Assembly (NCBI GenBank): GCA_049999725.1
Contig: JBNGIS010020592.1
Coordinates: 1-48,787, forward strand
Source of the DNA: Haplomitrium mnioides
Taxonomy: Eukaryota > Marchantiophyta > Haplomitriopsida > Calobryales
DNA length: 48,787 nucleotides
Direction of reading: 5' to 3'
Position numbers and translations under genes: made by a program. Positions 34,637 through 46,440 of the stretch are shown one piece after another. Below the pieces are notes generated by a model that was not told where the DNA came from, made no database searches, and saw nothing but the letters and a program-made list of their open reading frames with translations. The first letter of the stretch is position 1. Each line of letters begins with the position of its first letter.

Positions 34637-34990
34637 AGACCATGGACTCCAAACTAGCAAGGACATTGAAGTCTTGGTGCATAAGAACTTCAAAGTCCAT
34701 GTGCGCATTGACATTGAAGTCGAAGAGGGCATAAACATTGAAGTCCAAGCGTGTAAGGACTTCAAGGTCCATGTGCGCATGGACTTTGATGTCCAAGAGG
34801 GCTTGGACTTCAAATTCCATGCTCATCTATGCGCGCATGGACTTCACAGTCCTTGCGCACAAGGACTTTACAGCCTAAACTCGCATGGACTTCAAAGTCC
34901 ATGCGCGCCTGGACGTTGAAGTCCATGAGTGCATAGAATTGGAAGTTCAAAGGGCGCATGGACTATGGAGTCCATGCGCGAATGGACTCA
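34637..34990. repeat. 24-bp palindromic repeat array in intron 2, methyltransferase copy 2
   Basis: About 14 units, mostly exactly 24 bp, around GTCCATGCGCGCATGGAC, with spacer hexamers such as TTCAAA or ATTGAA. One unit is enlarged by about 10 bp. It lies between a GTAAGT donor (35078) and the exon 3 acceptor region. Confidence 0.9.
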
Positions 34991-36608
34991 AAATTTATTT
35001 TATTACAACTAAAGACAGTTTATCCTAAATTCACCGCAACTCCAAAGAAATGAATGTATAGTGAAAAAACAAACTTACCAAAAGCTTCTCAAAACTAGAA
35101 TAGAATGCAACCATTTTGGACTTCTCCATGTGGAGAGGGTACTCCTCTCTTGCTTTCTCCCACCTACTGCAGTAAACTTCATAGCATAAACTTTTCACTT
35201 TCACTGCCAAAACTTTATGTCTCTCTGTCTTCTAAGATATTTCATCTATTGAAAGCTCTCCAACTTCCACGCGTTTCAGAACTGCAATTTTGACTTCGTC
35301 GGGAAGACCTTAAAGGGACCTCCAAGGTGTCCACTTCATGTCCTCCATTCTGAGAGATCCCTTGGCCTTCAGCTTCTAGCCCTTCATTGTATTTTTCTCC
35401 CACATTGAAAATATGCTCTCTTGTAGACCCCAGAGCTCACCACTTCAAAATGCAAGCAGGAACCAATTGTCTTGAGAAGTGACTATCTTCTCAAGTGTCG
35501 ACTTGGGCTTGATCTCTAAGGTCTCCAACACTAACTCTCTTTTCAATTTTTGGGATAACACCATCCCACTCTCCACAAACCTCTAATGCCAATATTTGAC
35601 CTTCCAAATTGAGGTCATTTCCAACTTGTATCTCTGGTCGTAGTTGTCATCAATTGCAAAAATATGTGCCTCCGTTGGTGTAAGGCCTACGTAGACATAG
35701 CAATTGCAGAGCGAAAATGTCGGATTCTTTGCTCTATATTTTGTGATAAGAAGTTGCCTTGCTGCAGCACTGTGATTGCCTCTTGCAATCTCCTAGTGAT
35801 GTTTGTCATGGTTTCTAATGTCAAACTTTGATTTATCCTTCAACCCGCACTTCGGATCAACAACAACAATAAAAAAACTATGCGCATATTTGTTTCTAAG
35901 CATTCTCTAGGCCAGAAACTCAACAAAATCTTTTCAGCCTTCTCATCTGGAAAAGTCCCCAATTGTCCATTCTAGATTTTGGCAAATTCAAGTTTTTCAG
36001 CGTGATAATAATTGTTTCTTCGCGGACTCTGCATTGCTGGATTGCAGACTCCCTGATTTTGTTTTTATCTTACTCAAACATTGTCTGAAGGTTCACTTGC
36101 TCACATTCTTGGAATGTTCACAACCCCTTGTGCAATTGCCTTTTCATTCTTGACATTGGAGTCTGATTTGGTTCCGACTCTATTTCTTGCCCTGAGCTAC
36201 TTGGTGTTGAGGACGAAGAGGCAATAGAAGACGACCTTGTTGGAGATTTGGAGGGGGCTGGCTCCTCTTCAATAACTGGAGCTGGAACATGCTTTTTCTT
36301 TTGAACCACCTGTTTGTTCTTTTTGGGACCCTTAGTTGGCTCTACCTCCTTTCTCTTTTTTTTTGCGCAGAAAGACGTGCAATGAATTGAAAATGTAGTT
36401 GCGCTCGAATGCGACACTAATTGTTGAATATTTACACCCTGCTTGGGCTTCAAATTTTTGATGTTGATGGCAAACTTTATGAAATCATGTTCGATGTGCT
36501 TCGCGTCTTTGTAGCCATCGACAAAATCCGCCAAAAATTGAGTAAACTGGAGACAAAACAAAAAGCTATCAAACACAAGTGCAAATATTCAGTGTAAGAA
36601 AAAAAGAC

Positions 36609-36893
36609 AATGCAGTCCATGTGCACATGGACTAGAAAGTCCATGCGCGCAAGGACTTGGGAGTCTATGCTCGCAAGGACCTCGGAGTCCATGCGTGCAT
36701 GGATCTAAATATCCAAGCGTTCATGGACCAGGGAGTCCTTGCATGAGTGGAACTAGGACTCCATGCGCGCCTGGACCCGGAAGTCCATGCACGCTTGGAC
36801 GTAGGAGTCTATGCACACAAGGACGTGGAAGACCATGCACGCATGGATCCGAGAGTCCATGCCCATATGGACCTGAGAGCTCCGAGTCAGTCA
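36609..36893. repeat. 24-bp palindromic repeat array in intron 1, methyltransferase copy 2
   Basis: Eleven units follow one another at exactly 24 bp with no indels. The core is GTCCATGCGCGCATGGAC and the hexamer between cores is variable (often ending GGGA or GGAA). The array lies between the donor AGTAAG|GTAACA (36932/36931) and the acceptor TCTCCAG (36547). Arms vary in a partly compensatory way, for example GTCCATGTGCACATGGAC. Confidence 0.92.
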
Positions 36894-37290
36894 AAAGTAA
36901 AAACAAATCAAAAAGGGTTTAAAAATGTTACCTTACTATCTTCCTTTGCCGTCTTAAGATGCTTGACAAAAATGTCCCTCTCCTTCATTTCGAAAAAGCA
37001 AACCGTTTACGATTTGCATTGTATAGGGTAATTGCATCCTATGACTGCGCAAGCAACCTGATGTTGGCTCATTGGCCATCTCTGATCATTGTGATTTGGA
37101 CAACAAGGCCCATGTTGAATTTTTCACCTTTCTCAACAAAAAGGTAAAGGTGTTCATCAGGGTCTTTCAAGGATCCACAATTAACCAGCCAATCCTAGTT
37201 AAGTTTTTTAAACACAAGAGCCTTGATAACATTTGAATACCTGTAAGGCTTTGGTTGAGCAGGTCTCGAAACATTTCCTTGAGATACCAT

Positions 37291-37881
37291 TATCTTGAAA
37301 GTAAAAACGAGTAGAATTGGAGGTGAAAAATCTAATGTACAAAAGTTTGCAAACTTGAATGGCTGGAAAGGGCAAAATAGCAAGTAAATGCAAAAACACC
37401 AATCATAGAAAAACAAAAACTAAAAAGTGAACTCGCAACAATGGAAAGAAACTTTCCTTATACGCTCTTTTTATACCTAAATTTCAAAAAATGCCTTTTC
37501 CCGCCAAAAAATGATTCGTGGAGCTCTTGACACATAGGTTCGCACAGTGCAAAAAAAAATGTTAGTATATAAAGCAACGCTCATTTTCATCTTTCCATTT
37601 TTTTTCATTTTCTTCACAAAAAGTTCTCAATTTTGTCATTTTGCATAAATTTCTTAAAAAACATATTTTAGGTGGGCTATAAGAGGTTCATAACATTTGT
37701 TAAAATAGTTTCTTCAAATAGTTGATTTTTAGTGAGCTTTTTCAATGGTTGGAGTTTTTAAAAGCAAGAAGAGGTTAGAATTCCAAGATTCATCTTCACA
37801 AAAAAGTTTTATATGCAGGTTGAGATTTGTTCAAACCGCAATTCTTTGTAGGTAAGCGATGGAGTACCAAAAACATCAAGT
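37291..37881. promoter_or_regulatory. Divergent intergenic region between methyltransferase and transposase copy 2
   Basis: About 590 bp separate the two start codons. On the minus strand GGTATAAAAAGAG (about 37463-37475) is a good TATA candidate about 180 bp upstream of the methyltransferase ATG. On the plus strand AGTATATAAAGCAA (about 37563-37576) is one for the transposase. The latter pattern is partly kept in the copy 3 region (43738-43755). A shared bidirectional promoter is inference. Confidence 0.45.
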
Positions 37882-39858
37882 GTGATGGAGAGTATATTAG
37901 GGAAAAAGATGGCTTCTATTGAATCAGATAGCTTTGCCCGAGAAGATCAAGAAGGTGAATTCCATGCACACATAGGATCAAGAATTGGATCCTATACATG
38001 CATAGGGTCAAGGAGTGAATCCAATGCACGCATAGGATTAATGAGTGAACAACTTGCGCACAAAGGATCAAAGAGGGAACCTAGTGATTGCAAAGAATTA
38101 AAGAAACAAACTTCTTCAAGCACAAGATCTTTGTTGCCCTTCGAGCGGTCAAAGTTGAATCTTTCTTCGGAGTATTCCAATAGATCAACAAAAAGAGGTT
38201 TGACACAGAAGTTCCAGACGGCTGTAGACCTTTCTTTGTCCTCATCTAAGGGAGACCTCAATATTCATGATCAAAGTGTGTTTGTTTAAAACATAAAAAA
38301 CATACAATTTGTGGATGATTTTAATTTTGGAGATGAATCCCTGTCCCCGATAGCACCACTCAAACAATGACTGATTTTGTTTCAAGTTACACCTTACAAG
38401 AAGATTAGGAAATCTGAAACAAACCAAATTCTTTTGGAGGAGTTTTCAGACAACAAATTGGGAAATGATTCTAGCAAAGAGTCTCAATCAATCAGCATTT
38501 CATCAAAGTTATCGCCAAGGGCACTGATTTTGTTACAAAAAACATTCCTAGTAATCGAGATGTTGATCAAGATTCTATTTTGAAATGGTGCAATTCTTCC
38601 AATCCTCAAGGAGAACCTCATCTCTCAAAAACATTTGCGATAGAACAATTAGTGTTTACAATGGTGATAAAGATCTTCAAGACAATGAATTATCTCCTAT
38701 AGTTGGATCCGCCTACAGACCAAATCGACCAACACAACAAAAGAATTCTCTATCTACGCCAAAACCCAAACGGGTAAACACCTTACGTGAAAACTCTTTG
38801 CGAAAAGTCCATCATGACAAGAGCTTTGTGAAGAAACAGCTTGATCCAATATCAATTACTAAATTGAAGAGAATTTCATGTTGTTGAAATAATTGCTTGT
38901 CATTGTGCAAGACTAATTCTTAGAAAACTATGAAAAAAATGTACTTTCAACAAAGCATGAAGAATCAAAGTGTCACATTGCAGTGGGGAATACCAAGAGA
39001 AGACTCTAATGTTGACAATTGGTTTACTCTGCCTAGCGGTACCTTTGTCTGTAGAAGAGCCTTCAAATTAATATTATCAGTAGGGAATGATAGAATCCAA
39101 AGGATTCAAAATCTCAAAAACACAGATCCTATAAGCATTTTTGGAAAATGAGAAATATTTGCTAAAGAAGTTTTCATGCATTAGTGGATGGATAGTTTTT
39201 TTTAGGGATACTGTAAGAGAATGCCCACTCACAAAGTTCATAACTTGTTTGATAATTTCACAAAATAGGAAGTTTATGACTACTACACAACTTATTTGAA
39301 AGAGAAAGATCATGATTGTATTCTTAGTTTCTCTTTTTTGCACAACAATCGATACGGGCATAAATTTGGCAATCTACATGAGATGAAAGCTAGAATTTTT
39401 ATTTGTGTTGTTGCATTTCTAGATCCAAAAGGCAGACTATTTTGGATTGCCAAAGCTCTCAAAGTTTTGTTATTTGATGAGGAAGATCCTCCAAACCCGA
39501 AACAAGTACATGTTCAATGGTTTGCTTGTGAGGCTGAGGATGCATTTTTTGGACAATACTTCCCAAAAAACATAGCACCAACAAAGGGAAATACAAATCC
39601 AAGTTACATTTTGATGTACTTGATGTGACAAAAATCATGATTTTATCTTTTGATTTTCTTCTTACCTAAAAAAACCAATTGAGAAAAACCACTCTAGCTA
39701 CCGTTAAAGCAAATCTATTTGAGTACAAAAGACAAAAAACCCTCAATCGTGAAATGTTTCAAAGAGATTCAATCACTGTCATTAGCACTAAGACATATCA
39801 AGTAAATCTTGATGAATCGTCTCAAGTTGAATCCGAAGAAGTCGAAACGAGTGACTAA
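37882..39858 (+). pseudogene. DUF7869-like transposase-type gene, copy 2, lacking the catalytic-type domain
   Basis: It begins MMESILGKKMASIESD and ends SEEVETSD, both as in copy 1. The N-terminal Ser/Lys-rich part has an 11-residue repeat (HAHIGSRIGSY, TCIGSRSES, ARIGLMSE). Next come FVCRRAFKLILSVGNDRIQRI, RMPTHKVHNLFDNF and VYDYYTTYLKEKDHD. The sequence then jumps at about 39336 to FGNLHEMKARIFICVVAFLDP, which in copy 1 lies about 2.1 kb further on. The intron and the whole exon with IDEMD, LQLDN and GHTHD are therefore gone. A C-terminal stretch with WIAKALKVLLFDEEDPPNP and VQWFACEAEDAFFGQYF is well kept. Stops occur near 38287, 38369, 39149 and 39181. Confidence 0.65.
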
Positions 39859-41385
39859 AGTAATTTAAAAATTTTGTTCTATATTGTGTATTTTCAAGTA
39901 TATTGTAATTAAAGATTATTATTTTATAAAGTATGTGAGAATGTTTTGAAGCAACTTGTTGAATTTTTCTACCACCTTGAACTTTTTACTGTAAAGCATT
40001 CCAAGTTGAATGTTATTCTCTGTAAATGAAACTTAAATCTTTAGTTAATATTTTCATTTTCTTTGCAAAATATTTTCTTCTCCAAAATGTAAGCATGTTG
40101 TTTTCAACTTTTGTGTTTCCTAGGAGAGTTTAAGATTATTGTATCGCTAAAGCATCTGCCTAAATTGACTACTTATTTTTTGCTTGTAAGTAATTTGATG
40201 TATAATTTAAAACCTTTGGCACACTTTGACTCATATGTAGAGCTTTGTTTCCATTTTACTTTTTGATTTTGAAATAGAAATCAAAATCTTTTGTGTGCAT
40301 AGAGTTTGTTGCAAAAAATAGAATGCTTACCGTGTTTACTCTTCTCTGGAACCTAAAACCTAGGTTATTGTCAGTCTTTGTTGTGGAGTGTTTAGATGGT
40401 GAGTTTGAATTCCTATGTGCGCAAAGACTTTGAGGTGGAGTGTTCAGATGTTGAGCTTGGATTCCTATATGCACATAGACTTTGAGGTGGATGTCCAAGC
40501 CTTCCACAAGTTCTACTTCTTATATACAACTCTCGAACTTCTACATACAAAGACTACAGGTTACAACTTAGTTTGTGCACAAGTCATAAACTCTTTTGTA
40601 GATCTTGAGACCTTTGTTTGGTTGAATCATGTCTAAAACTTGGAGATGTTTCTTGTTTACACTCTTAACTCAATCTCCTTAGCTACTACCTTTTTGATTC
40701 TGAACTATGATACATTTGCGTATATGCTTCGTTGAATTATGAAAATTTTTAAAATGCTGAGATCTTTTTGTAAAGCCTAGTTTAACTTTTGCGTGTATGG
40801 ATTTTCAGCTACAATTGAAAGCTTTTTTCTTGCTTGAACTCTAAAATAGAGCTTTTAAATCCGTGAAATGTTTTGTTTTCTTTATTTTTGTATCTATGAT
40901 TGCAAACTTATTCCCTTGACTTCTAGTCCGCTTGGGCTTTTTCTTTATGTTTTGTAATTTTTTTTCCAAAAAAAGTGTTTCAAAGAGCACCATGTCTATG
41001 CGTGCCTAGAGTTTGTGAAATTGAATGTATTTCAAAATAGTTTCTTATGACGTGTATTTTAATTTTTGGGCTTCGAATTGTAGTCAATGATAAATGCAAT
41101 TTTTTGGTGAAAACTTACTATAATTTTTATACTTTTTCATCAAATTCGAGTTTTCCAATATTTTTAGAAAAACTAATAATATTGTTTGGTTTTGCATAAC
41201 AAAATTGACTCTTGCTCTATCATGCTTGTTGAAACAGCAAAAAGCAAACCTCAAAAACTCATGTACTTTTTGTTTTTAAAAGATAACCTGGTTTTTTTGG
41301 TTTTTGAGCTCAAAAACCACAATTTTTCCAAAAAAAAAGGTTCATATTTTGAGTCGCCTATTCTTGGTTCCAAGTAGTGACTTTT
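39859..41385. other. Spacer downstream of transposase copy 2 (empty copia site)
   Basis: AT-rich and without a convincing gene. It is colinear with 16646-18044 plus 26053-26265. Near 41180 it reads through ctaataatattgttt, the uninterrupted form of the copia target. A few ATGCGCGCAT-related motifs are present. Confidence 0.75.
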
Positions 41386-43413
41386 AAACAACAACAACAA
41401 TTTTTGATCTCATTTTTTGTTTTGCACCTTGGATTTATAAAAAAGAACAATAACAAAACCCATGCATGCATAAATTACGAACAACAATAAGAACAATTTG
41501 TGCACTATCTTTGACTATCCACGTGCTTAAGATTAAACAAAAAAAAACAAACCCTATGCACGCATAAAGACATAGAGAACAACACTAATTCTAATGCTCT
41601 TTTTGACTCTATGCAGGTTTACAATTCAAATCAACAACAATCAAGTCTTTGTGCGACTATGGTTACAAAGAACATCAATGTCTCCAAGGCTAGCTTGGAT
41701 TCTAGTTACTTTTTAAATCCTATATCTCACCGATTGAGCTCTTCAAAGTTTGCTAAATAAATGAAGCTTTTCAAACAACAAATAAAAAGAGCATGAAAAC
41801 AACCTTTATTTCAAAAGCTAAAGCAATTTGTTACCTTTTCCAGACTCCAAAATGAATTTCTCCCCCATTGAATTAATTTCTTTGCATGTTTCACAAGCAA
41901 CAAATCTATTGTGTTTTAGAATTTTGACATTTGGAAAATGTGTTCTTCAATGCTTTGTAAAACCAAAAAAACTAAGAATGCAATCATGATCATTCTCTTT
42001 CAAATAAGTTGTATAGTAGTCATAAACTTCCCGTTTGGTAAAATTATTCAGCAAATTATAAACTTTGTGAGTTGGCATTCTCTCATAGTATCCTTGAAAA
42101 AAGTTGTCTATCCACTCACGCATGAACACTTATTTGGCAGATAATTCTCTATTTCCAAAAAAACCTTTAGGATCCACATTAGTGAGATTTTGAATCCTTT
42201 GGATTCTATCATTTCTTATGAATAATATTAACTTGATTGCTCTTCTACATATAATGGCACCACCATGCAAGGTAAATTGGTTGTCAAAGTTGGAAGCTTT
42301 TCTTGGTATTCCCCATTGCAACATAATATCTTGATTCTTCATGCTTTGCAAAAATTATATTTCTCTTATAGCTTTTAAGAAATATGTCTTACACAATGAC
42401 AAAAAATTATTTCTACAACATGAAATTCTCCTCAATTTCAAAATCAATATCAGATTAAGCTTTTTCTTCATAAATCTCTCATCATGATGGACTTTTGGCA
42501 ATGAATTGTCACATAGAGGATTTAGTCGTGTGGGTTTTGGCCCCGATGTTTGGTTGATCTATTAGGTCAATATGAAAATCTAGCTATTGGAGACAAAGTA
42601 TTGTCTTCAAGATCTTGTACATCATCACAACATTTTTTGTTCTCCAAAAATGCTTTTTGGATAACGGTAAACAAGTTTGAGTTGTAGGAGAACTCGACCA
42701 AGCCGAAATAGAATCTTCACCAAAATCTTAAGTAGAATGAAAAATTAATATGTTTTCTAAAACAAAACCCTTAGCAATAACTCCAAAGAAATATTTTGTG
42801 ATTGAATCTCTTTGCTTGAATCATTGCCTAAACTATTATTTGACAATTCTCCCAAACGCTTTTCATTTCCAAAGAACCTTGCACTCTCAGTTTGAAGTCC
42901 AAATTATGTAGAATTACCTTGCCGGCTAAGTGTTGTGAATAATGGTAGTGTATCCCATTCAAAATTGAAGTAGTCATTTGATTATGTGTCTTTAGTCTTT
43001 TGAACAAGTATATTTGGATCTTGGACTTTGTCATCTTTATCTATTGTTGACAAAGAAACCTCCACAACATTGTGGTAATTATGACTTCAACCTTAGGTAG
43101 TTGAGTTCAAAGTTTCTTTCTTGTTCTTGAATCTCAAATGAGGAGCTCTGGTTCAGTTTAAGTGAAGTTCAATTAGAGTGTCCAACCAAACACACTTGTT
43201 GGTTCTGGTGCTTTGAAAATCTTCAAAGGAGTTAAGTTTGATTGCTTGACCAACATATTGGATCCAATGTATGTATAAGGTTCAATCTTGGATCCTATGT
43301 GCATATAGGGTTCAGTCATTGACCCTATATGCACATAAGATTTACTTCCATCTTCATCTGTTGACATATGTTGTTAATCAAATGCTATGTTTTTTTCCTA
43401 AAATGCTAGCCAT
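41386..43413 (-). pseudogene. DUF7869-like transposase-type gene, copy 3 (exon 1 and part of intron)
   Basis: On the minus strand the start at 43413 gives MASILGKNMAFD, matching copy 1. The 11-residue repeat is clear (SYVHIGSMTEP, YMHIGSKIEP, YTYIGSNML). Further on are CRRAIKLILFIRNDRIQRI, EWIDNFFQGYYERMPTHKV, VYDYYTTYLKENDHD and RFVACETCKEI. The donor GAAAAG|GTAACA is at about 41833. About 450 bp of intron follow with ATGCGCGCAT-like motifs, then the copy stops at the spacer. Exon 2 is absent. It is inverted relative to copy 2 and divergent from methyltransferase copy 3. Confidence 0.63.
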
Positions 43414-43912
43414 CACACTTGATGCTCTTGGTTTGACAACGTTTCCCTACTTAAAATGACAATTTGAAAGTATCTTGAATTGTTGTCCAAAAGCAGCACC
43501 ATTTTAAAAACCATGAATCTTAAAATTTCAATCGCTTCTTGGTTTTTGGCACTCCTGCCATTTAAAATAACAAATCAAAAATTTTAAAAACATTATAAAT
43601 GATTTAAAGTAATATTCTTTATACATATTGGTATACCAAAAATATGGTTTTTTTAGAAAAATGCTTGCAAAATGACAAAATAGTTCAAATTACATGAAGG
43701 AAAAGGAAAAAAAAAACTAGAAAGATGAAAATGAGCAATGCTTCATATACTAAATTGTTTTTCCACTATGAAAATCTATGTGTCGAGAACTTTGTATAGA
43801 AAGAGAGACAATGGAAGGTTTATTTCCATTGTTATAAGTGTAGTTACGATATTGATTTCATTTTCAGATTCAGGTTTTTTGCAAATTTTGGTAGCAGGGA
43901 AAATGGCATCTC
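43414..43912. promoter_or_regulatory. Divergent intergenic region, transposase copy 3 and methyltransferase copy 3
   Basis: This is the counterpart of 37291-37881. A decayed TATA-like AGTATATGAAGCA (minus, about 43738-43752) and TTGTATAGAAAGAG (plus, about 43792-43806) align with the two TATA candidates of the other copy. Confidence 0.4.
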
Positions 43913-44301
43913 AAGCTACTACTCCAAAACCAACTCAAAAAAAGTCATATTAATATGCCGATGCTCTAAAAGCATTTGAACGGATCAAACTAGCCAATGA
44001 TTGGCTAGTTTGCTATGGAACTAAAAGGGATAGAGAGCATTGCTTGTACCCTTTCCAAGACAAGGGTGAAAAGTTCAACATGGGCATTTTGGTCTAAATT
44101 TCCATAATTTGAAAGGGTACAAAGTTCACATCAAGCTTCTTGTGCCATTGGAGAATGGGATTAATCTCTATAAGGCCTCCTCAAAGAAGTTATGCTTCAA
44201 TAAAATGAAGCCTTGAGATCCATTCACTTCAAACTTACAAGAAGCTTACAAAGACAGGAAGCTAAAAAGTCTTAGCTCTCTCTTTTTCTCATCAAAAATC
44301 C

Positions 44302-44700
44302 ATGGTAGCATAGACTCTGCAGTCCATGTGCACTTGGACTCATTAGTCCTTGTTTGCATGGACTCAAAAGTCCATGTGCGCCTGGGCTAGAGACTCTTTG
44401 CATATGTAGACACAACATGTTCTTGTGCACATGGATTATTTAGTCTTTGCGCACTTTGACTCTTGAGTCTATGCACGCATGGACCTTTGAGTCTTTTCAC
44501 TCTTGGACTCATGAGTTCAGGCGCGCTAGGTCTACAAAGTTCATATGTGCATAGACTCAAGAGTCTTTGTGTGTTCATGACGTATGAGTCTATACGCGCA
44601 TAGACGTACAAGTCCATGCCCGCATGGATTCCTTAGTCCTCAAGCGTTTAGACTTGAGAGTCCATTAAGATATGGACTTGTAAGTCTTGTCAGTCAATTT
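44302..44700. repeat. 24-bp palindromic repeat array in intron 1, methyltransferase copy 3
   Basis: About 16 units of 24-25 bp around GTCCATGCGCGCATGGAC, more diverged than in copy 2. Linkers are often TCAAG, TCATG or TTTG. Same intron position as 36609-36893. Confidence 0.88.
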
Positions 44701-46289
44701 TGTTTGGGCTTGTTTTTTTATTTTTCAATTTAAGGTTTTGATTCTAATACTTTTTTATGTTCAAATTTTTGCAGTTTCTTTTTTATATTTTCAACGTGTA
44801 CTCAAGAGCAAAGCTTAAAGAAAGAAATTTCATTGAATTTGCATTCACTTAAAATATTTTCAAAATCAAACCTAGATATAGCCTGGCTTAATGTGTTATT
44901 CATCCCAGTTCAACAATATTTACAATTGGGGCGACCAGTACACCCGTAGCTCCAAAGAAAAGAAAAGCAGTGGAGTCAGCTAAAGGCTTAACAAAAAGAA
45001 GCCCATCCTAACACAACCCATTCATGAGTAGTCAGACCATTCACTATCTCCTCCAAGCTCTTCTATGCCTTCTTCCCCTTCTTCCTTTTTGAGCACCTCT
45101 AAAGAAGAGGTTGAGTTTGAACTAGTACAACTACCACCAACTTTACGATCAAAGCAACAAGTGTACAAGAGGCTCAAGACATTTTATGAGAGGGAACATG
45201 TGAACCTATATAAAGTGTCTAAGGAAGACAAAAATAAAATTTGTGAGTTTGCTATCCAGCACTACAAGGTTCATGAAGAGACAATCACTAGTCGGCTAGA
45301 AAACCTAAATTTGTCAAAGTATGAAATAGACGATTGGGGGCATTTCTAGATAAGGCAACTAAACGAGGACTTTGTGGAGCTACTTGCCAAGAGGATGTTG
45401 AAAAATAAATACGCCAACTCATTTTTATAGTGGTTGCGGACCCAATGTATGGGTTGAAGGACAAGTTAGAGTTTGACATGAGAAACACTGATAAGTACCA
45501 TTATGAGAATATTGGAGGCAATCACAACGTTGTTGCAAGGGAGCTTTTGATCACCAAATATGGAGCAAAGATTTTGATGTTATCGCTTTGCAATTGCTAT
45601 GAGTGCATGGAGCTCACACAAAGAGAAGCCCAAATTTTTGCAGCTTATGATAATTACGACCAATAGTACCGATTGGAGATGATTTCCATTTAAAAGATGG
45701 AGTACTGACATCAAAGGTTTATGAATAGCAACATAATTTTATCTGATAAGTTAAAAGCAAGAGTTGGTTTTAGAAACTTTGGAAATCAAACCAAAGTCTA
45801 CTTTTAAGAAGACTGTGATTTTTCAAGCTAACTAGTTTCAATTGGCCTTCGATAGTGGAGAGTTGTGAGAGTTGTAGTAGAGCATTTTTTAAATGTGGAG
45901 AAGAACTTGGTCATAGTCCAAAGGCCTAAAGCCATAGGTTCTTTCTAATTGGAAGACATGAAATAGATGCCTTAGACGTATTTTCAAGGCATTTCTTATG
46001 AAATCAAAGTTTCTATTTTGAAGAGAGTCAAAACTGGAGAGCTTTCGATTGAAAAGATGCCTTGAGAACTAGAGAGACAAAGTTTTGGCCACAATGGTGA
46101 AGTGCTTTTGTTTGAAGGTGTCTTGTGCCACATGGGAGGAGGCCACGATAGAATATCCCATCAAAACAAAGGAATAAAAAAATGCCCTCGTTCTATTTGA
46201 GTTTTGAGAAACTGTTGGTAAGTATTTCCATTTTAAATTACTTCAAGTGTATTTTTCTTTTGAAATTTTTTGCTTCTGACAATTTATAC

Positions 46290-46440
46290 CATGCGTACAT
46301 GGACTCTGAAGAGTCTCTACATCTAAAGACAGACTCTTCAATTCTTTTGTGCTTGGACTCTTTAGTCCATGCACGCATGGATTTCTTTGTTTAGGAAAGC
46401 AAGGACTACACATAAGTCCAAGTTCACTTGGATGTCTTAT
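46290..46440. repeat. Short, decayed palindromic repeat array in intron 2, methyltransferase copy 3
   Basis: A few units survive (for example near 46291 and 46364, CCATGCACGCATGG) between a GTAAGT donor (46218) and the acceptor TTCAAG (46503). Position matches 34637-34990. Confidence 0.7.

Larger units (their letters stand above)
33809..37290 (-). pseudogene. ParB-like/DNA methyltransferase gene, copy 2 (most complete 5' part)
   Basis: Four exons are inferred from conserved splice sites: 37290-36932 (start MVSQGNVSRP), 36546-35079, about 34556-34000, and 33901-33809, where Ty3 B interrupts it. Exon 1 encodes GEKFNMGLVVQI. Exon 2 begins with a basic, NLS-like linker (AKKKRKEVEPTKGPKK) and a Ser-rich stretch. 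It then carries a ParB/sulfiredoxin-like region: RGNHSAAARQLLITKY, NCYVYVGLTPTEAHIFA, DDNYDQRYKLEM. It ends with LKRVEVGELSIDEIS. Exon 3 has the motif IV region (FNLEIADILYGYN, with P changed to L), then DFWSFVIIHLSQQFG. Introns 1 and 2 each hold a 24-bp repeat array. Stops are frequent. By domain order the product would have bound and methylated DNA. A wholly novel function cannot be excluded. Confidence 0.7.

Noticed and set aside
36609-36893. CRISPR-like array
   Set aside because: The 24-bp units abut with short variable hexamers rather than unique 25-40-bp spacers. The host is a plant, the repeats sit in introns and no cas gene is present.
36695-36922. Open frames across the palindromic arrays (also 11150-11392, 34539-34919, 44387-44617) as repeat proteins
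   Set aside because: They exist on both strands because the period is a multiple of three. They lie in introns defined by conserved splice sites and are not conserved as proteins.
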